From assembly GCF_001687545.1 (NCBI RefSeq), contig NZ_CP016545.1:248001-312000 (forward strand): a stretch of 64,000 nucleotides of DNA. Direction: 5' to 3'. Under the pieces are notes generated by a model that searched no databases, had not been told where the DNA came from, and worked only from the letters and a program-made list of their open reading frames with translations. The stretch comes from Paraurantiacibacter namhicola. GTDB lineage: Bacteria; Pseudomonadota; Alphaproteobacteria; Sphingomonadales; Sphingomonadaceae. Shown piece after piece: positions 32,615-40,939 of this stretch. Each line of letters begins with the position of its first letter. Position 1 is the stretch's first letter. A program made the position numbers and the translations under genes.

Positions 32615-33073
32615 ATGACCGATCCCGTATCCCTGCAATCCACCACTCCGCGCCTTGGCCTGCCCCTGCTCCATGTGGGCCAGGCGCAGAAGGAAGTGAC
32701 GGTGAACGAGGCGCTGCTGCGCGCCGATGCCCTTCTGCAACCTGCGGTCGAAGGCGAGCTGGCAGCCCCTCCGCCCAGCGCCGAGGATGGGCAGGCGTGG
32801 ATCGTGGCCGCTGGCGCAGGTGGTGCCTGGACTGGTCATGACGGATCGCTGGCCTATCGCTCGGCAGGCACCTGGCTATTCACCGCGCCGTTCGACGGGC
32901 TGACGGTCATGGACAAAACGGCGGGGCAGGCCGCACGCTTCGATGGCGCATGGATGCGGGCCACCACCCCTGCGGCTCCTTCCGGCGGGGATACTGTCGA
33001 TGCCGAAGCGCGCACGGCGATAGCGGAGCTGGTCTCCATCCTGGTGGCATCCGGCGTGCTGGCGGCAGGCTGA
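32615..33073 (+). CDS. DUF2793 GTA tail-fibre-like protein
   Basis: 152 residues. STTPRLGLPLLHVGQAQKEVTVNEALLRADALLQ is the DUF2793 signature, followed by small beta repeats (WIVAAGAGGAWTGHDGSLAYRSAGTWLF). In sphingomonad and Caulobacter GTAs a DUF2793 gene closes the cluster and is a candidate receptor-binding or fibre component. The C-terminus (VDAEARTAIAELVSILVASGV) is helical. It is the last gene of the cluster, 24 bases after gp15. Confidence 0.87.
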   Translation: MTDPVSLQSTTPRLGLPLLHVGQAQKEVTVNEALLRADALLQPAVEGELAAPPPSAEDGQAWIVAAGAGGAWTGHDGSLAYRSAGTWLFTAPFDGLTVMDKTAGQAARFDGAWMRATTPAAPSGGDTVDAEARTAIAELVSILVASGVLAAG

Positions 33074-33129
33074 CCGGACCTTTTTGCGCGCCGCGCCGTT
33101 ATCTTCGGAAAACTGCCGGAGGTTTTGCC

Positions 33130-33654
33130 ATGCGTTCGAAAATCCTTGCCGCCCTTCCCGCCCTTGCCTTCCTCGCCGGGTGCCAGACCATCGCCGACGT
33201 TCCTACCGAGCGGCTTGGCTCCGCCACGCTGCGCTTCGCCAATGGCCTGCCCGCCGGGACCGCGCAATTCTACGGCAACGGCTCGCAGGTCGATGTCACG
33301 GTAGCGCTTGGCGGCTTCTCCGCTGGCGAGCATGCCGTCCACCTGCATACGACGGGCAGCTGCGTCGCACCCGACTTCACCAGTGCAGGCGGGCACCTGA
33401 ACCCGCGTGGCAACGAACATGGCACGCTGAACCCGCAGGGCGCGCATCTTGGCGACCTGCCCAATGTCACGATCGGTCCGGAAGGCGCCGGAACGGTCAG
33501 CGCAACGCTTACCATGCCGCGCGATGAGGCCCTCGAGGCGATCTACGACGCGGACGGTACGGCCATCGTCGTGCATGCCGGCCCCGACGACTACAAGTCC
33601 GATCCGGCAGGTGCCGCTGGCAGCCGCGTGGCCTGCGGCGTCTTCACCCGCTGA
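33130..33654 (+). CDS. sodC: Cu/Zn superoxide dismutase lipoprotein
   Basis: 174 residues with a signal peptide and lipobox LAFLAGC (cysteine about residue 17), so anchored in the periplasm. Copper and zinc ligands are complete: HAVHLH, GGHLNP, EHG, GAHLGDLPN and VVHAGPDD, plus the disulfide cysteines (GSCVAP and RVACGV). It dismutates superoxide in the periplasm. It is a single gene after the GTA, convergent with queC (0 bases between stops), with GGAGG upstream. Confidence 0.93.
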   Translation: MRSKILAALPALAFLAGCQTIADVPTERLGSATLRFANGLPAGTAQFYGNGSQVDVTVALGGFSAGEHAVHLHTTGSCVAPDFTSAGGHLNPRGNEHGTLNPQGAHLGDLPNVTIGPEGAGTVSATLTMPRDEALEAIYDADGTAIVVHAGPDDYKSDPAGAAGSRVACGVFTR

Positions 33655-34353
33655 TCAGGCGGGCGGCGCCTCGGCGTAGGGCGTGGGGTCGGGCAACCCG
33701 GCCTCGCTAAACCCTTTTGCGCGCAGGCGGCATGCGTCGCAGCGACCGCAGGCGAGGTTCTCGGGCGTCGGATCATAGCATGACCAGCTGAGCCCGGCTG
33801 GCAGGCCAAGCCGATCCGCTTCGCGCGCGATATCCGCCTTGGTCATGTCCATCAGCGGCGTGTGGATGGTGAACCCGTCGCCGCCCACGCCATCGCGCGT
33901 TGCGAGCCGGGCGGTCTCGGCAAAGCTGGCGATGAAATCGGGCCGGCAATCGGGATAGCCCGAATAGTCGAGCGCGTTCACACCGATGAAGATGTCGTGC
34001 GCGCCAATCGCTTCAGCCCACGCAAGTGTCAGCGACAGGAACACCAGATTGCGAGCCGGGACGTATGTCACCGGAATAGCGGATCCGACGCCCTCCTTGG
34101 GCACGTCGATATCGTCGGTAAGCGCGGAACCGCCGAACTGGCGCAGGTCCAGGGGCATCACCACATGCCGCTCCACCCCGACATGGTCGGCGATGGCCCG
34201 CGCAGCCTGCAGTTCCACCCTGTGGCGCTGGTTGTAATCAATGGTCAGCGCGCTGATGCGGAAGCCGCTCTCGCGCGCCAGCCCCGCTGCCACCATGGAA
34301 TCCATCCCGCCGGACAGCAGGATGACGGCATGCCTCTTTGCATTATCGCTCAT
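33655..34353 (-). CDS. queC: 7-cyano-7-deazaguanine synthase
   Basis: 232 residues. ATP-PPi loop LLSGGMDSM near the N-terminus, and the zinc site CYDPTPENLACGRCDACRLR. It converts 7-carboxy-7-deazaguanine and ammonia to preQ0 in queuosine synthesis, connecting it to the GluQRS in this window. The ATG at 34353 is the family start; the longer frame is non-homologous. It is 32 bases downstream of the hslO stop. Confidence 0.95.
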   Translation of the reverse strand: MSDNAKRHAVILLSGGMDSMVAAGLARESGFRISALTIDYNQRHRVELQAARAIADHVGVERHVVMPLDLRQFGGSALTDDIDVPKEGVGSAIPVTYVPARNLVFLSLTLAWAEAIGAHDIFIGVNALDYSGYPDCRPDFIASFAETARLATRDGVGGDGFTIHTPLMDMTKADIAREADRLGLPAGLSWSCYDPTPENLACGRCDACRLRAKGFSEAGLPDPTPYAEAPPA

Positions 34354-34385
34354 GCGCAAACGGCTATGCCCGCGTCCCTGCGCGG

Positions 34386-35291
34386 TCAATCCTCGACCAG
34401 GAACTCACGCGAACAGAACGCGCAATCGACGCGAATGAACCCGTCGTCGGAGCGCATTTCATCCCGGTCTTCCTTGCCGAAACGGGCCAGCACGTTCTCG
34501 AAATGGATGACCGAGCAGCGGCAACCGCGGCTGAGAGCCGGACCTTGCTCGGTCAGGATCTCGCGCTCCTCGTGATACAGCCGCCACACGATATCCTCGA
34601 GTGACAGGTCCGGGTCGAGAAGCTCCTCGTCCTGCAGCGATGCGGCCATGGTGGAGGCATGCTGCCATTCGGGATGATCGAGCCGGACATGCAGTCGCTC
34701 GCGGCCTTCCTCGCCATCGGGGAGGTGCTGCAGCAGCATGCCCGCCGCCACAGGGGCGTCCCCGTCCAGCCGGATGGCCGTCCGGATCAGGCTGGGCAGC
34801 TGCTCGCTCTGCACGAAATAGCCCTCGACGGCCTCGGCAATCGAGCTGCCTTCCAGCGGCACGATGCCCTGATACCGGCCTGGCTTCACGGCCAGGTCGA
34901 ATGTTACTGCCAAATGTCCTTCGCCGAACAGCACGGACAGCGGCGCGCCCGGGCTGAGTTCCGCGGCCTTTTCGCGGTCGCAGTCGGCATAGCCGCGCAC
35001 CTCGCCATCGCGGTAATCGCAGACCATCAGCGTGACGGCGCCGCCCTTGGCCTGCGCCTGCATGGTCAGCTGGCTTCCCTCATCCTTCAGCAGCGAACCC
35101 ATGAGCGCGCATACCGTGATGGCTTCGGCCAGGAGATGTGCCACGGCCGACGGATAGGCGTGCGTGCCGAGTATCTCTTGCAGAACCGGACCAAGCCGCA
35201 CCAGCCGCCCGCGCGCATCGCGATCGGGCAGGGCGAAATGGATCGGCTGGTCGAAGCCGGTCTGGCGCAGATTTTCCGGTGCTGTCGTCAT
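34386..35291 (-). CDS. hslO: redox-regulated chaperone Hsp33
   Basis: 301 residues from the ATG at 35291 (an ATG at 35300 is equally possible). The C-terminal zinc redox switch has the paired motifs GCRCS and DCAFCS (CxC...CxxC) that open under oxidation and activate holdase activity. The N-terminal core FALPDRDARGRLVRLGPVLQEIL is typical. It is cytoplasmic. It lies 45 bases downstream of argF on the same strand, so it may be cotranscribed with argD-argF; the shared 36-base gap contains a perfect small hairpin. Confidence 0.93.
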   Translation of the reverse strand: MTTAPENLRQTGFDQPIHFALPDRDARGRLVRLGPVLQEILGTHAYPSAVAHLLAEAITVCALMGSLLKDEGSQLTMQAQAKGGAVTLMVCDYRDGEVRGYADCDREKAAELSPGAPLSVLFGEGHLAVTFDLAVKPGRYQGIVPLEGSSIAEAVEGYFVQSEQLPSLIRTAIRLDGDAPVAAGMLLQHLPDGEEGRERLHVRLDHPEWQHASTMAASLQDEELLDPDLSLEDIVWRLYHEEREILTEQGPALSRGCRCSVIHFENVLARFGKEDRDEMRSDDGFIRVDCAFCSREFLVED

Positions 35292-35336
35292 GGGGGCCAT
35301 ATGGGGCCGAAGTGCGGGTTTTGAACCCGCAGGCAA

Positions 35337-36269
35337 TCAAAGCTGGCCGAAGCACCAGCGCAGTATGGATTTCTGCGCGTGAATGCGGTTCTCCGCCTCG
35401 TCGAAAACGCGCGATTGCGGGCCTTCGAAAACGTCTTCGCTGACCTCGTCCCCGACATGGGCAGGAAGGCAGTGAAGGAGGATGGCATCGGGCCTGGCCT
35501 GCTGCATCAGTGCGGCGTCGACCCGGAACGGCTCCATCGCCGCGAGTTTCGCATCCGCATGATCCTGGCCCATGGAAATCCACGTGTCGGTGATGACGAC
35601 ATCCGCGCCGACTGCGGCTTCGGACGCATTGGTCCCGATCGCGACCTGCGCGCCCTGTTCCTGGGCCTGCCGCACGAAATCGGCATCGGGCGCATAGCCA
35701 TCCGGGCATCCCACGCGCACGTTGAACTTGAAAATCCCCGCCGCTTCCAGAACCGAATGCAGCACATTGTTGCCATCGCCCAGCCACGCAACTTCAAGGC
35801 CCGGCAGCGGCTTGCCATTTTCCACGATGGTAAGCAGGTCCGCCACGATCTGGCAGGGATGCGAGCGATCCGTCAGGCCGTTGATGACAGGCACGGTCGC
35901 GTGCCGCGCCATTTCCTCGGCCTTGGCGTGATCGTCCGTCCGCAGCATGATGGCATCCGCCATGCGGCTGAGAACGCGGGCCGTATCGGCAATGCTCTCG
36001 CCGCGGCCCAACTGGCTCGTCTGGCTGTCGAGCACGAAGGCCGAGCCGCCGAGCTGGCGCATCGCGATATCGAAGCTGACGCGCGTCCGGGTCGAGTTCT
36101 TCTCGAAGATCATAGCCAGGACGTGGCCAGACAGCGGGTGGTCGTCATCCGCCCTGCCCTTCGGCCAGTCCCTTCGCGCGCTCTTGCGGTCCTGCGCATC
36201 GGCAAGCATCGCCGCAATGGCATCCCCGCCGGCATCCGACAGGTCGAGGAAATGCCGCGCCTGGCTCAT
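35337..36269 (-). CDS. argF: ornithine carbamoyltransferase
   Basis: 310 residues. Carbamoyl-phosphate loop [22 protein letters not shown], and the ornithine-binding [11 protein letters not shown]. It makes citrulline from ornithine and carbamoyl phosphate. The ATG overlaps the argD stop by 4 bases, so the two arginine-biosynthesis genes form an operon argD-argF. Length and motif order are normal. Confidence 0.97.
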   Translation of the reverse strand: MSQARHFLDLSDAGGDAIAAMLADAQDRKSARRDWPKGRADDDHPLSGHVLAMIFEKNSTRTRVSFDIAMRQLGGSAFVLDSQTSQLGRGESIADTARVLSRMADAIMLRTDDHAKAEEMARHATVPVINGLTDRSHPCQIVADLLTIVENGKPLPGLEVAWLGDGNNVLHSVLEAAGIFKFNVRVGCPDGYAPDADFVRQAQEQGAQVAIGTNASEAAVGADVVITDTWISMGQDHADAKLAAMEPFRVDAALMQQARPDAILLHCLPAHVGDEVSEDVFEGPQSRVFDEAENRIHAQKSILRWCFGQL

Positions 36270-37447
36270 TCGGCTTCGAAATTCGCTGCGCCGGCTGAGA
36301 GCTTGTCGAAGAATTCGTCGATTTCCGCATCGCCAATGACCAGCGGCGGCAACAGGCGCAGCGTCTTGTCACCGGCCGCCACGGTCAGGAGGCCATGCTT
36401 GTCACGCAGGTGCTGCATGAACGGCCGCGGCTCGACATGCATCTGGATGCCCAGCATCAGGCCATGCCCGCGAACGCCCTTGAACAGATCCGGGTAATTG
36501 CCGATGAACTGCTCCAGCCGGCCGCGGATGCGCTCGCCCTTGTCGCGCACGGATGCCAGGAACTCTTCGTTGGCAACCGCATCGAGGACCGCCTCGCCTG
36601 CGGCCATTGCGAGCGGATTGCCGCCATAGGTCGAGCCATGCGTGCCGAAGACCATCCCGCGCGCCGCCTTCTCGGTGGCGAGGCATGCGCCGAAGGGGAA
36701 GCCGCCGCCGATACCCTTGGCAACCGCCATGATGTCCGGCTGGATGTCATAGAGTTCATGCGCAAACAGCTTGCCCGTGCGCGCGACGCCGCTCTGCACT
36801 TCATCGAGCACCAGCATCAGGTCATGCTCGTCGGCCAGGCTGCGCAGGCCCTCCAGGAATTCCGGTGAGGCGGGACGGATGCCGCCTTCGCCCTGCACTG
36901 GCTCGACCAGGAAGCCTGCGGTGTTCGGACCGATGGCCGCCTTCGCGCCTTCGAGGTCGTCGAATTCGACATATTTGAAGCCCGGAAGCAGGGGCATGAA
37001 GCCCTTGTGCATCTTTTCCTGGTTGGACGCGCTGATGGTGGCCATCGTGCGGCCGTGGAAGGCGTTGGAGAAGGTGATCAGCTCATACTTCTCATCATTT
37101 CCCGCTGCCTGGTGATAGGCGCGCGCAGTCTTGATCGCGGCTTCCACCGCCTCCGCTCCGGAATTGGTGAAGAACACCGTATCTGCAAAGGTCAGGTCAA
37201 CCAGGCGCTGCGCGAGGCTTTCACCCTGCGGGCTGCCATACAGGTTTGACACGTGCATCAGCGTTTCCGCCTGCTTCTGGATCGCGCCGATCAGGCCAGC
37301 ATGCGAATGGCCCAGGAGGTTCACCGCGATACCGGCGGCAAAATCCAGATAACGCTCCCCATGCTCGCCGATAAGGTGGCAGTTCTCGCCGCGAACAGGG
37401 CGGACATCGCACCGCGGGTAGACAGGCATGAGCGGCGTGATGGCCAT
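36266..37447 (-). CDS. argD: acetylornithine aminotransferase
   Basis: 393 residues, a class III PLP aminotransferase. [18 protein letters not shown] and [15 protein letters not shown] contain the cofactor-binding aspartate region and lysine; [17 protein letters not shown] binds the phosphate. It converts N-acetylglutamate semialdehyde to N-acetylornithine and can act on succinyl-diaminopimelate precursors. First gene of the argD-argF operon, with a strong upstream gap (127 bases) for a promoter. Confidence 0.97.
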   Translation of the reverse strand: MAITPLMPVYPRCDVRPVRGENCHLIGEHGERYLDFAAGIAVNLLGHSHAGLIGAIQKQAETLMHVSNLYGSPQGESLAQRLVDLTFADTVFFTNSGAEAVEAAIKTARAYHQAAGNDEKYELITFSNAFHGRTMATISASNQEKMHKGFMPLLPGFKYVEFDDLEGAKAAIGPNTAGFLVEPVQGEGGIRPASPEFLEGLRSLADEHDLMLVLDEVQSGVARTGKLFAHELYDIQPDIMAVAKGIGGGFPFGACLATEKAARGMVFGTHGSTYGGNPLAMAAGEAVLDAVANEEFLASVRDKGERIRGRLEQFIGNYPDLFKGVRGHGLMLGIQMHVEPRPFMQHLRDKHGLLTVAAGDKTLRLLPPLVIGDAEIDEFFDKLSAGAANFEAE

Positions 37448-37574
37448 TGCGAAATCCTCTTCAAAGATTGCGGTGCATATTACCGTAACGACAAATGGCG
37501 ACCCGCCGGGCCGCCATTCGTCATGCTCTATTGAGCAAGGGCAGGCGGGTCAATCGCCTGCGATGTAGCGTGGC

Positions 37575-38327
37575 TCATTCGGCCGCGCGCGACAGGTTCA
37601 CGGCAGAATACTTGCCGCGGCGATCCACTTCGAGATCGAATTCGAATCGGTCGCCTTCATCGATGCCTGGCAGGCCGGAACGCTCGACTGCACTGATATG
37701 CACGAAGGCGTCTTCCTTGCCATCGTCGCGCGTGATGAAGCCGAAGCCCTTCATGGAATTGAAGAACTTCACCGTTCCCGTGGCACGTTCGCCAGTCAGC
37801 TCGCGCTGCGGGCCGCGCTTCTCGACTTCGATGACGTCGCCAACGACCTGGAGGTCGGCCGCGGAGACCTTGCCGCCGCGATCGACTAGGTTGAACTGCA
37901 GTTCCTGCCCTTCGGCAAGGCCTTCAAGTCCGGCACGTTCCACCTGGCTGATGTGCACGAAGACATCTTCGCCGCCCTCATCGCGCTGGATGAAGCCGAA
38001 GCCCTTCTGCACATTGAAAAACTTCACTTTTCCCTGGCCGGTTCCAACGACCTGGGCAGGCATTCCGCCGCCGCCACCGGGGCCACGCGGTGCGCCGCCG
38101 CCGCCAGCACCGCCGCCACCGCCGCGATAGCCACCGCCACCGCCGCCGCCGCCGCGATTGCCGCCACGATCATCGTTATTCCAGCGATCGCCGCCACCGT
38201 CGTTCCAGCGATCGCCACCGCTCTGGTAAGGCGGCGGGCCGCCATCACCGAAAGGATTGAAGGATTCTTCGCCGAACCCGTCGCGCTTGTCACGTCCGCG
38301 ACCGCGGCGATTTTTATCGTAACCCAT
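37575..38327 (-). CDS. glycine-rich double cold-shock-domain protein
   Basis: 250 residues from the ATG at 38327. Residues 51-89 are glycine-rich with RGG-type spacing ([22 protein letters not shown]), preceded by a charged arginine-rich head. Two cold-shock domains follow: residues 98-163 ([20 protein letters not shown]) and 183-248 ([21 protein letters not shown]), each with RNP1/RNP2 motifs. It is an RNA chaperone; the combination with an RGG region resembles eukaryotic RNA-binding proteins and could drive condensate formation (inference). Its 5' leader is about 200 bases. Confidence 0.87.
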   Translation of the reverse strand: MGYDKNRRGRGRDKRDGFGEESFNPFGDGGPPPYQSGGDRWNDGGGDRWNNDDRGGNRGGGGGGGGYRGGGGGAGGGGAPRGPGGGGGMPAQVVGTGQGKVKFFNVQKGFGFIQRDEGGEDVFVHISQVERAGLEGLAEGQELQFNLVDRGGKVSAADLQVVGDVIEVEKRGPQRELTGERATGTVKFFNSMKGFGFITRDDGKEDAFVHISAVERSGLPGIDEGDRFEFDLEVDRRGKYSAVNLSRAAE

Positions 38328-38538
38328 TACTCGAACTAAACCCCGAACCCGTCCTCGAAACCGACAATTCCGGCGCGGACGGACGAGGCCGCTCCGGAAC
38401 AACACGCGCAGGGCTATACAGCGAAATACGATTCCGCGCGAACATTTTAAGGGGGCAGCATTTCGGGGCCGGTCGGAGCAGCGCCTGAACGCACGATGTG
38501 GCCTTGCGAGACGGGCGCCGATACGTCAATCAGCGCGC

Positions 38539-39354
38539 ATGGATATCATGGCCCTGCTTTCCGACCCGGCCGCCTGGGCGGCGCTGCTCACACTGATCGC
38601 GCTGGAGATCGTGCTGGGGATCGACAATCTGATTTTCATCGCGATTCTTTCGAACAAGCTGCCGGAACACCAGCAGCAGAAGGCACGCCGCATCGGGCTT
38701 GCGCTCGCACTGATCATGCGGATCGGCCTGCTGATGCTGATCGGCTGGATCGTGACGCTGCAGACGCCCCTGTTCGACCTGGGCATTACCGGCCCGCCGG
38801 TCGAGGGCACAAACAAGGCGAGCTTCGAGACCGCCTTCTCAGGCCGCGACCTCATCCTTCTGGTGGGCGGGCTGTTCCTGCTGTGGAAGGCCACGAAGGA
38901 AATCCACCATTCGATGGAGCCGGAGGACGACAGCGGCGATCTGCTCGACAAGAGCCCGGGCGCCGCAGTGGTGAAGGCGACATTCGGCGCAGTGATCGTG
39001 CAGATCGTGGCGATCGACATCGTCTTCTCGGTCGATTCGATCCTGACTGCCGTGGGTATGACGGATCATATTCCGATCATGGTGACCGCAGTCGTCATCA
39101 CCGTCGGCGTAATGATGGTGGCAGCCGATCCGCTGGCGCGCTTTATCGAAAAGAACCCTACGCTCGTGATGCTGGCGCTGGCATTCCTGGTCATGATCGG
39201 CCTGGTGCTGATCGCAGACGGCTTCGGCTTCCATGTGCCCAAGGGTTACATCTATGCGGCCATGGCCTTCTCCGTGAGCGTCGAGCTGCTCAACATGGTG
39301 CAGCGTAATCGGCGGCAGCGGATCAGGCAGGAGGAGGCCGAAGCTGCCGGCTGA
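38539..39354 (+). CDS. TerC-family integral membrane protein
   Basis: 271 residues with seven to nine membrane helices. The metal-site motif [16 protein letters not shown] and the second [13 protein letters not shown] define the TerC group, implicated in manganese export and metal insertion during protein export. An alternative start at the second Met (residue 4) is possible. The C-terminus is basic ([13 protein letters not shown]). It may be cotranscribed with the next two genes (6 and 3 bases apart). Confidence 0.88.
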   Translation: MDIMALLSDPAAWAALLTLIALEIVLGIDNLIFIAILSNKLPEHQQQKARRIGLALALIMRIGLLMLIGWIVTLQTPLFDLGITGPPVEGTNKASFETAFSGRDLILLVGGLFLLWKATKEIHHSMEPEDDSGDLLDKSPGAAVVKATFGAVIVQIVAIDIVFSVDSILTAVGMTDHIPIMVTAVVITVGVMMVAADPLARFIEKNPTLVMLALAFLVMIGLVLIADGFGFHVPKGYIYAAMAFSVSVELLNMVQRNRRQRIRQEEAEAAG

Positions 39355-39360
39355 GGCGTT

Positions 39361-39750
39361 ATGTCCGGAGAGCTGCTGAAGTTTGGCCTATCATTGGTCG
39401 CGATCTGCGCGATGATCGGCTTGGTGGTGCTTCTGAAGCTTGGCCGGGAGGCCGAACCGATTGGCGAGGAGGAAGCCTTGCGATTGGCGCAGCATGCCTT
39501 TCCCGGCTTCGATACGGCAGATGTTGCCGTGCTGGACGCAAAGGATGGCGCGCTGGTTCGCGGCGAATCGGGCCGCTGTGTGCTTGTCTATCGGCACGGT
39601 TCGAAGTTCGCCGCGGGACTGGTCACGCGCGCGGCGCAAGGGAGTGACGGCGAAGTGGCACTGAGCCTGTCTGGCCGCAGCGCGCAGCAACTGGTCAGGC
39701 TGCCTTCTGCGGCGCAAGGCTGGGTACAGCATCTGGCGGATAGGAGCTGA
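39361..39750 (+). CDS. hypothetical single-membrane-helix protein
   Basis: 129 residues: one membrane helix at residues 7-25, then a periplasmic or cytoplasmic 100-residue domain (RLAQHAFPGFDTADVAVLDAKDGALV). No family recognised. It lies between TerC and the sterol-desaturase-like gene with 6- and 3-base gaps, so it probably belongs to their operon. Codon use matches neighbours, so it is unlikely to be spurious. Confidence 0.72.
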   Translation: MSGELLKFGLSLVAICAMIGLVVLLKLGREAEPIGEEEALRLAQHAFPGFDTADVAVLDAKDGALVRGESGRCVLVYRHGSKFAAGLVTRAAQGSDGEVALSLSGRSAQQLVRLPSAAQGWVQHLADRS

Positions 39751-39753
39751 GGC

Positions 39754-40626
39754 ATGGAGAGGTTCGATCCTGTCACTTACGCAATCCCGCTCTTCCTCGC
39801 GCTGATCCTGGCGGAGGCCGTCTGGGCTGTACGCAAGGCGCGCTCCGCCTATGAGCCGCGCGATACCGCCGTATCGCTATTCATGGGGCTTGGGAGCACG
39901 GTCGCCGGCGCCCTGTCGGCCAGTGCGGTGCTTGCGATGCTGGTCGCTATGCATGGCCTCGTCCTGTTCGATATCGGCTGGGCTTGGTGGGCCTGGATTC
40001 TCTGCTTCGTGCTGGATGACCTGGCCTATTACTGGTTCCACCGCACGGCGCACCGCGTGCGCTGGTTCTGGGCGGCGCATGTCAATCACCACTCGAGCCA
40101 GCACTATAATCTGACCACGGCTCTGCGGCAGAGCTGGACAGGGTTTCTGGCCCTGTCCTTTATCTTCCGGCTGCCGCTGGCGGCGGTGGGCTTCGAACCG
40201 GCGATGATCCTGGCATGCGGCGGGCTCAACCTGATCTACCAGTTCTGGATACATACCGAGGCCATCGGAAGGATGCCTCGGTGGTTCGAAAGCGTGATGA
40301 ACACGCCCTCCCACCACCGGGTCCATCATGCGGTCAATCCGCAATATCTGGACCGCAATTTCGCGGGCACGCTGATTATCTGGGACCGGATATTCGGCAC
40401 TTATGAGCCCGAGCGGGATGACGAAGAAATTCGGTACGGCATCGTGCACCAGCTCGGCACCTTCAACCTGCTGCATGTGGCGTTCCATGAGTGGAAAGGT
40501 ATCGCCAGGGACGTCTGGCACGCCCCTTGGGGCAGCAAGGCGAAGTATCTCTGGAAGCCGCCGGGTTGGAGCCACGATGGCTCACGCGAGACGTCCGACC
40601 AGATAAGGGCGCGGTCGTTACGCTGA
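39754..40626 (+). CDS. fatty acid hydroxylase / sterol desaturase superfamily membrane enzyme
   Basis: 290 residues, four membrane helices. The di-iron histidine clusters are all present: YWFHRTAHRVRW, HVNHHSSQHYN and PSHHRVHHAVN. It hydroxylates or desaturates a lipid chain using oxygen. In sphingolipid-producing bacteria such enzymes can modify fatty acids or the sphingoid base, but the substrate here cannot be read. Third gene of the TerC operon. Confidence 0.9.
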   Translation: MERFDPVTYAIPLFLALILAEAVWAVRKARSAYEPRDTAVSLFMGLGSTVAGALSASAVLAMLVAMHGLVLFDIGWAWWAWILCFVLDDLAYYWFHRTAHRVRWFWAAHVNHHSSQHYNLTTALRQSWTGFLALSFIFRLPLAAVGFEPAMILACGGLNLIYQFWIHTEAIGRMPRWFESVMNTPSHHRVHHAVNPQYLDRNFAGTLIIWDRIFGTYEPERDDEEIRYGIVHQLGTFNLLHVAFHEWKGIARDVWHAPWGSKAKYLWKPPGWSHDGSRETSDQIRARSLR

Positions 40627-40939
40627 CGACTGTGGCTAAGTACCCGTGTACCAGTCATTGGCTTCGGTAGACGCAGCCGCACAAGAGGCCCGGTCGGGCG
40701 TGGCGCTGGCTTTGACCTGATCAGGCAACTGCGTACTTCCGGCCACTTCGTACGTCAGCCAACCATTCGCGGCCATAACGCGCGGGCACATTGCGGCGGG
40801 CTTGTCGGCGCGACCGGCTGACCCGAACGCTTTGACATTCGTCAGCCTGATCCGGCGCTGCCTTCCTGAAATCAATCGCACAAAAGAAAAGGGCCGGAGG
40901 TGATACCCCCGGCCCCTTCTTGTTTCGCTATGTGCGAAA
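40627..40939. other. intergenic interval with possible gene remnant
   Basis: 313 bases without a convincing gene. The minus strand holds an open frame ending at 40636 whose translation (AGRADKPAAMCPRVMAANGW, then TYEVAGSTQLPDQVKAS) is less repetitive than a shadow frame, with an internal ATG at about 40773. It may be a short protein of about 46 residues or a decayed gene. The intrinsic terminator of the porin gene (40882-40915) occupies the right end. Confidence 0.35.
40882..40915 (-). terminator. intrinsic terminator of the OmpA-type porin gene
   Basis: Read on the minus strand: GGGCCGG, 11-base loop, CCGGCCC, then TTTTCTTTT (40882-40890). It lies 25 bases past the stop at 40940 and is a textbook rho-independent terminator. 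Confidence 0.85.

Noticed and set aside
17825-33073. Prophage interpretation of the head-tail gene cluster
   Set aside because: No integrase, attachment site, repressor, replication or lysis genes; gene order and the gp10, gp13, gp14 and gp15 families are of the GTA type.
35313-35331. tRNA T-arm-like sequence GCGGG-TTCAAAA-CCCGC between argF and hslO
   Set aside because: Only the T-arm and a short 3' piece fit; no D-arm, anticodon or acceptor pairing partner can be placed in the argF coding region, so it is just a small intercistronic hairpin.
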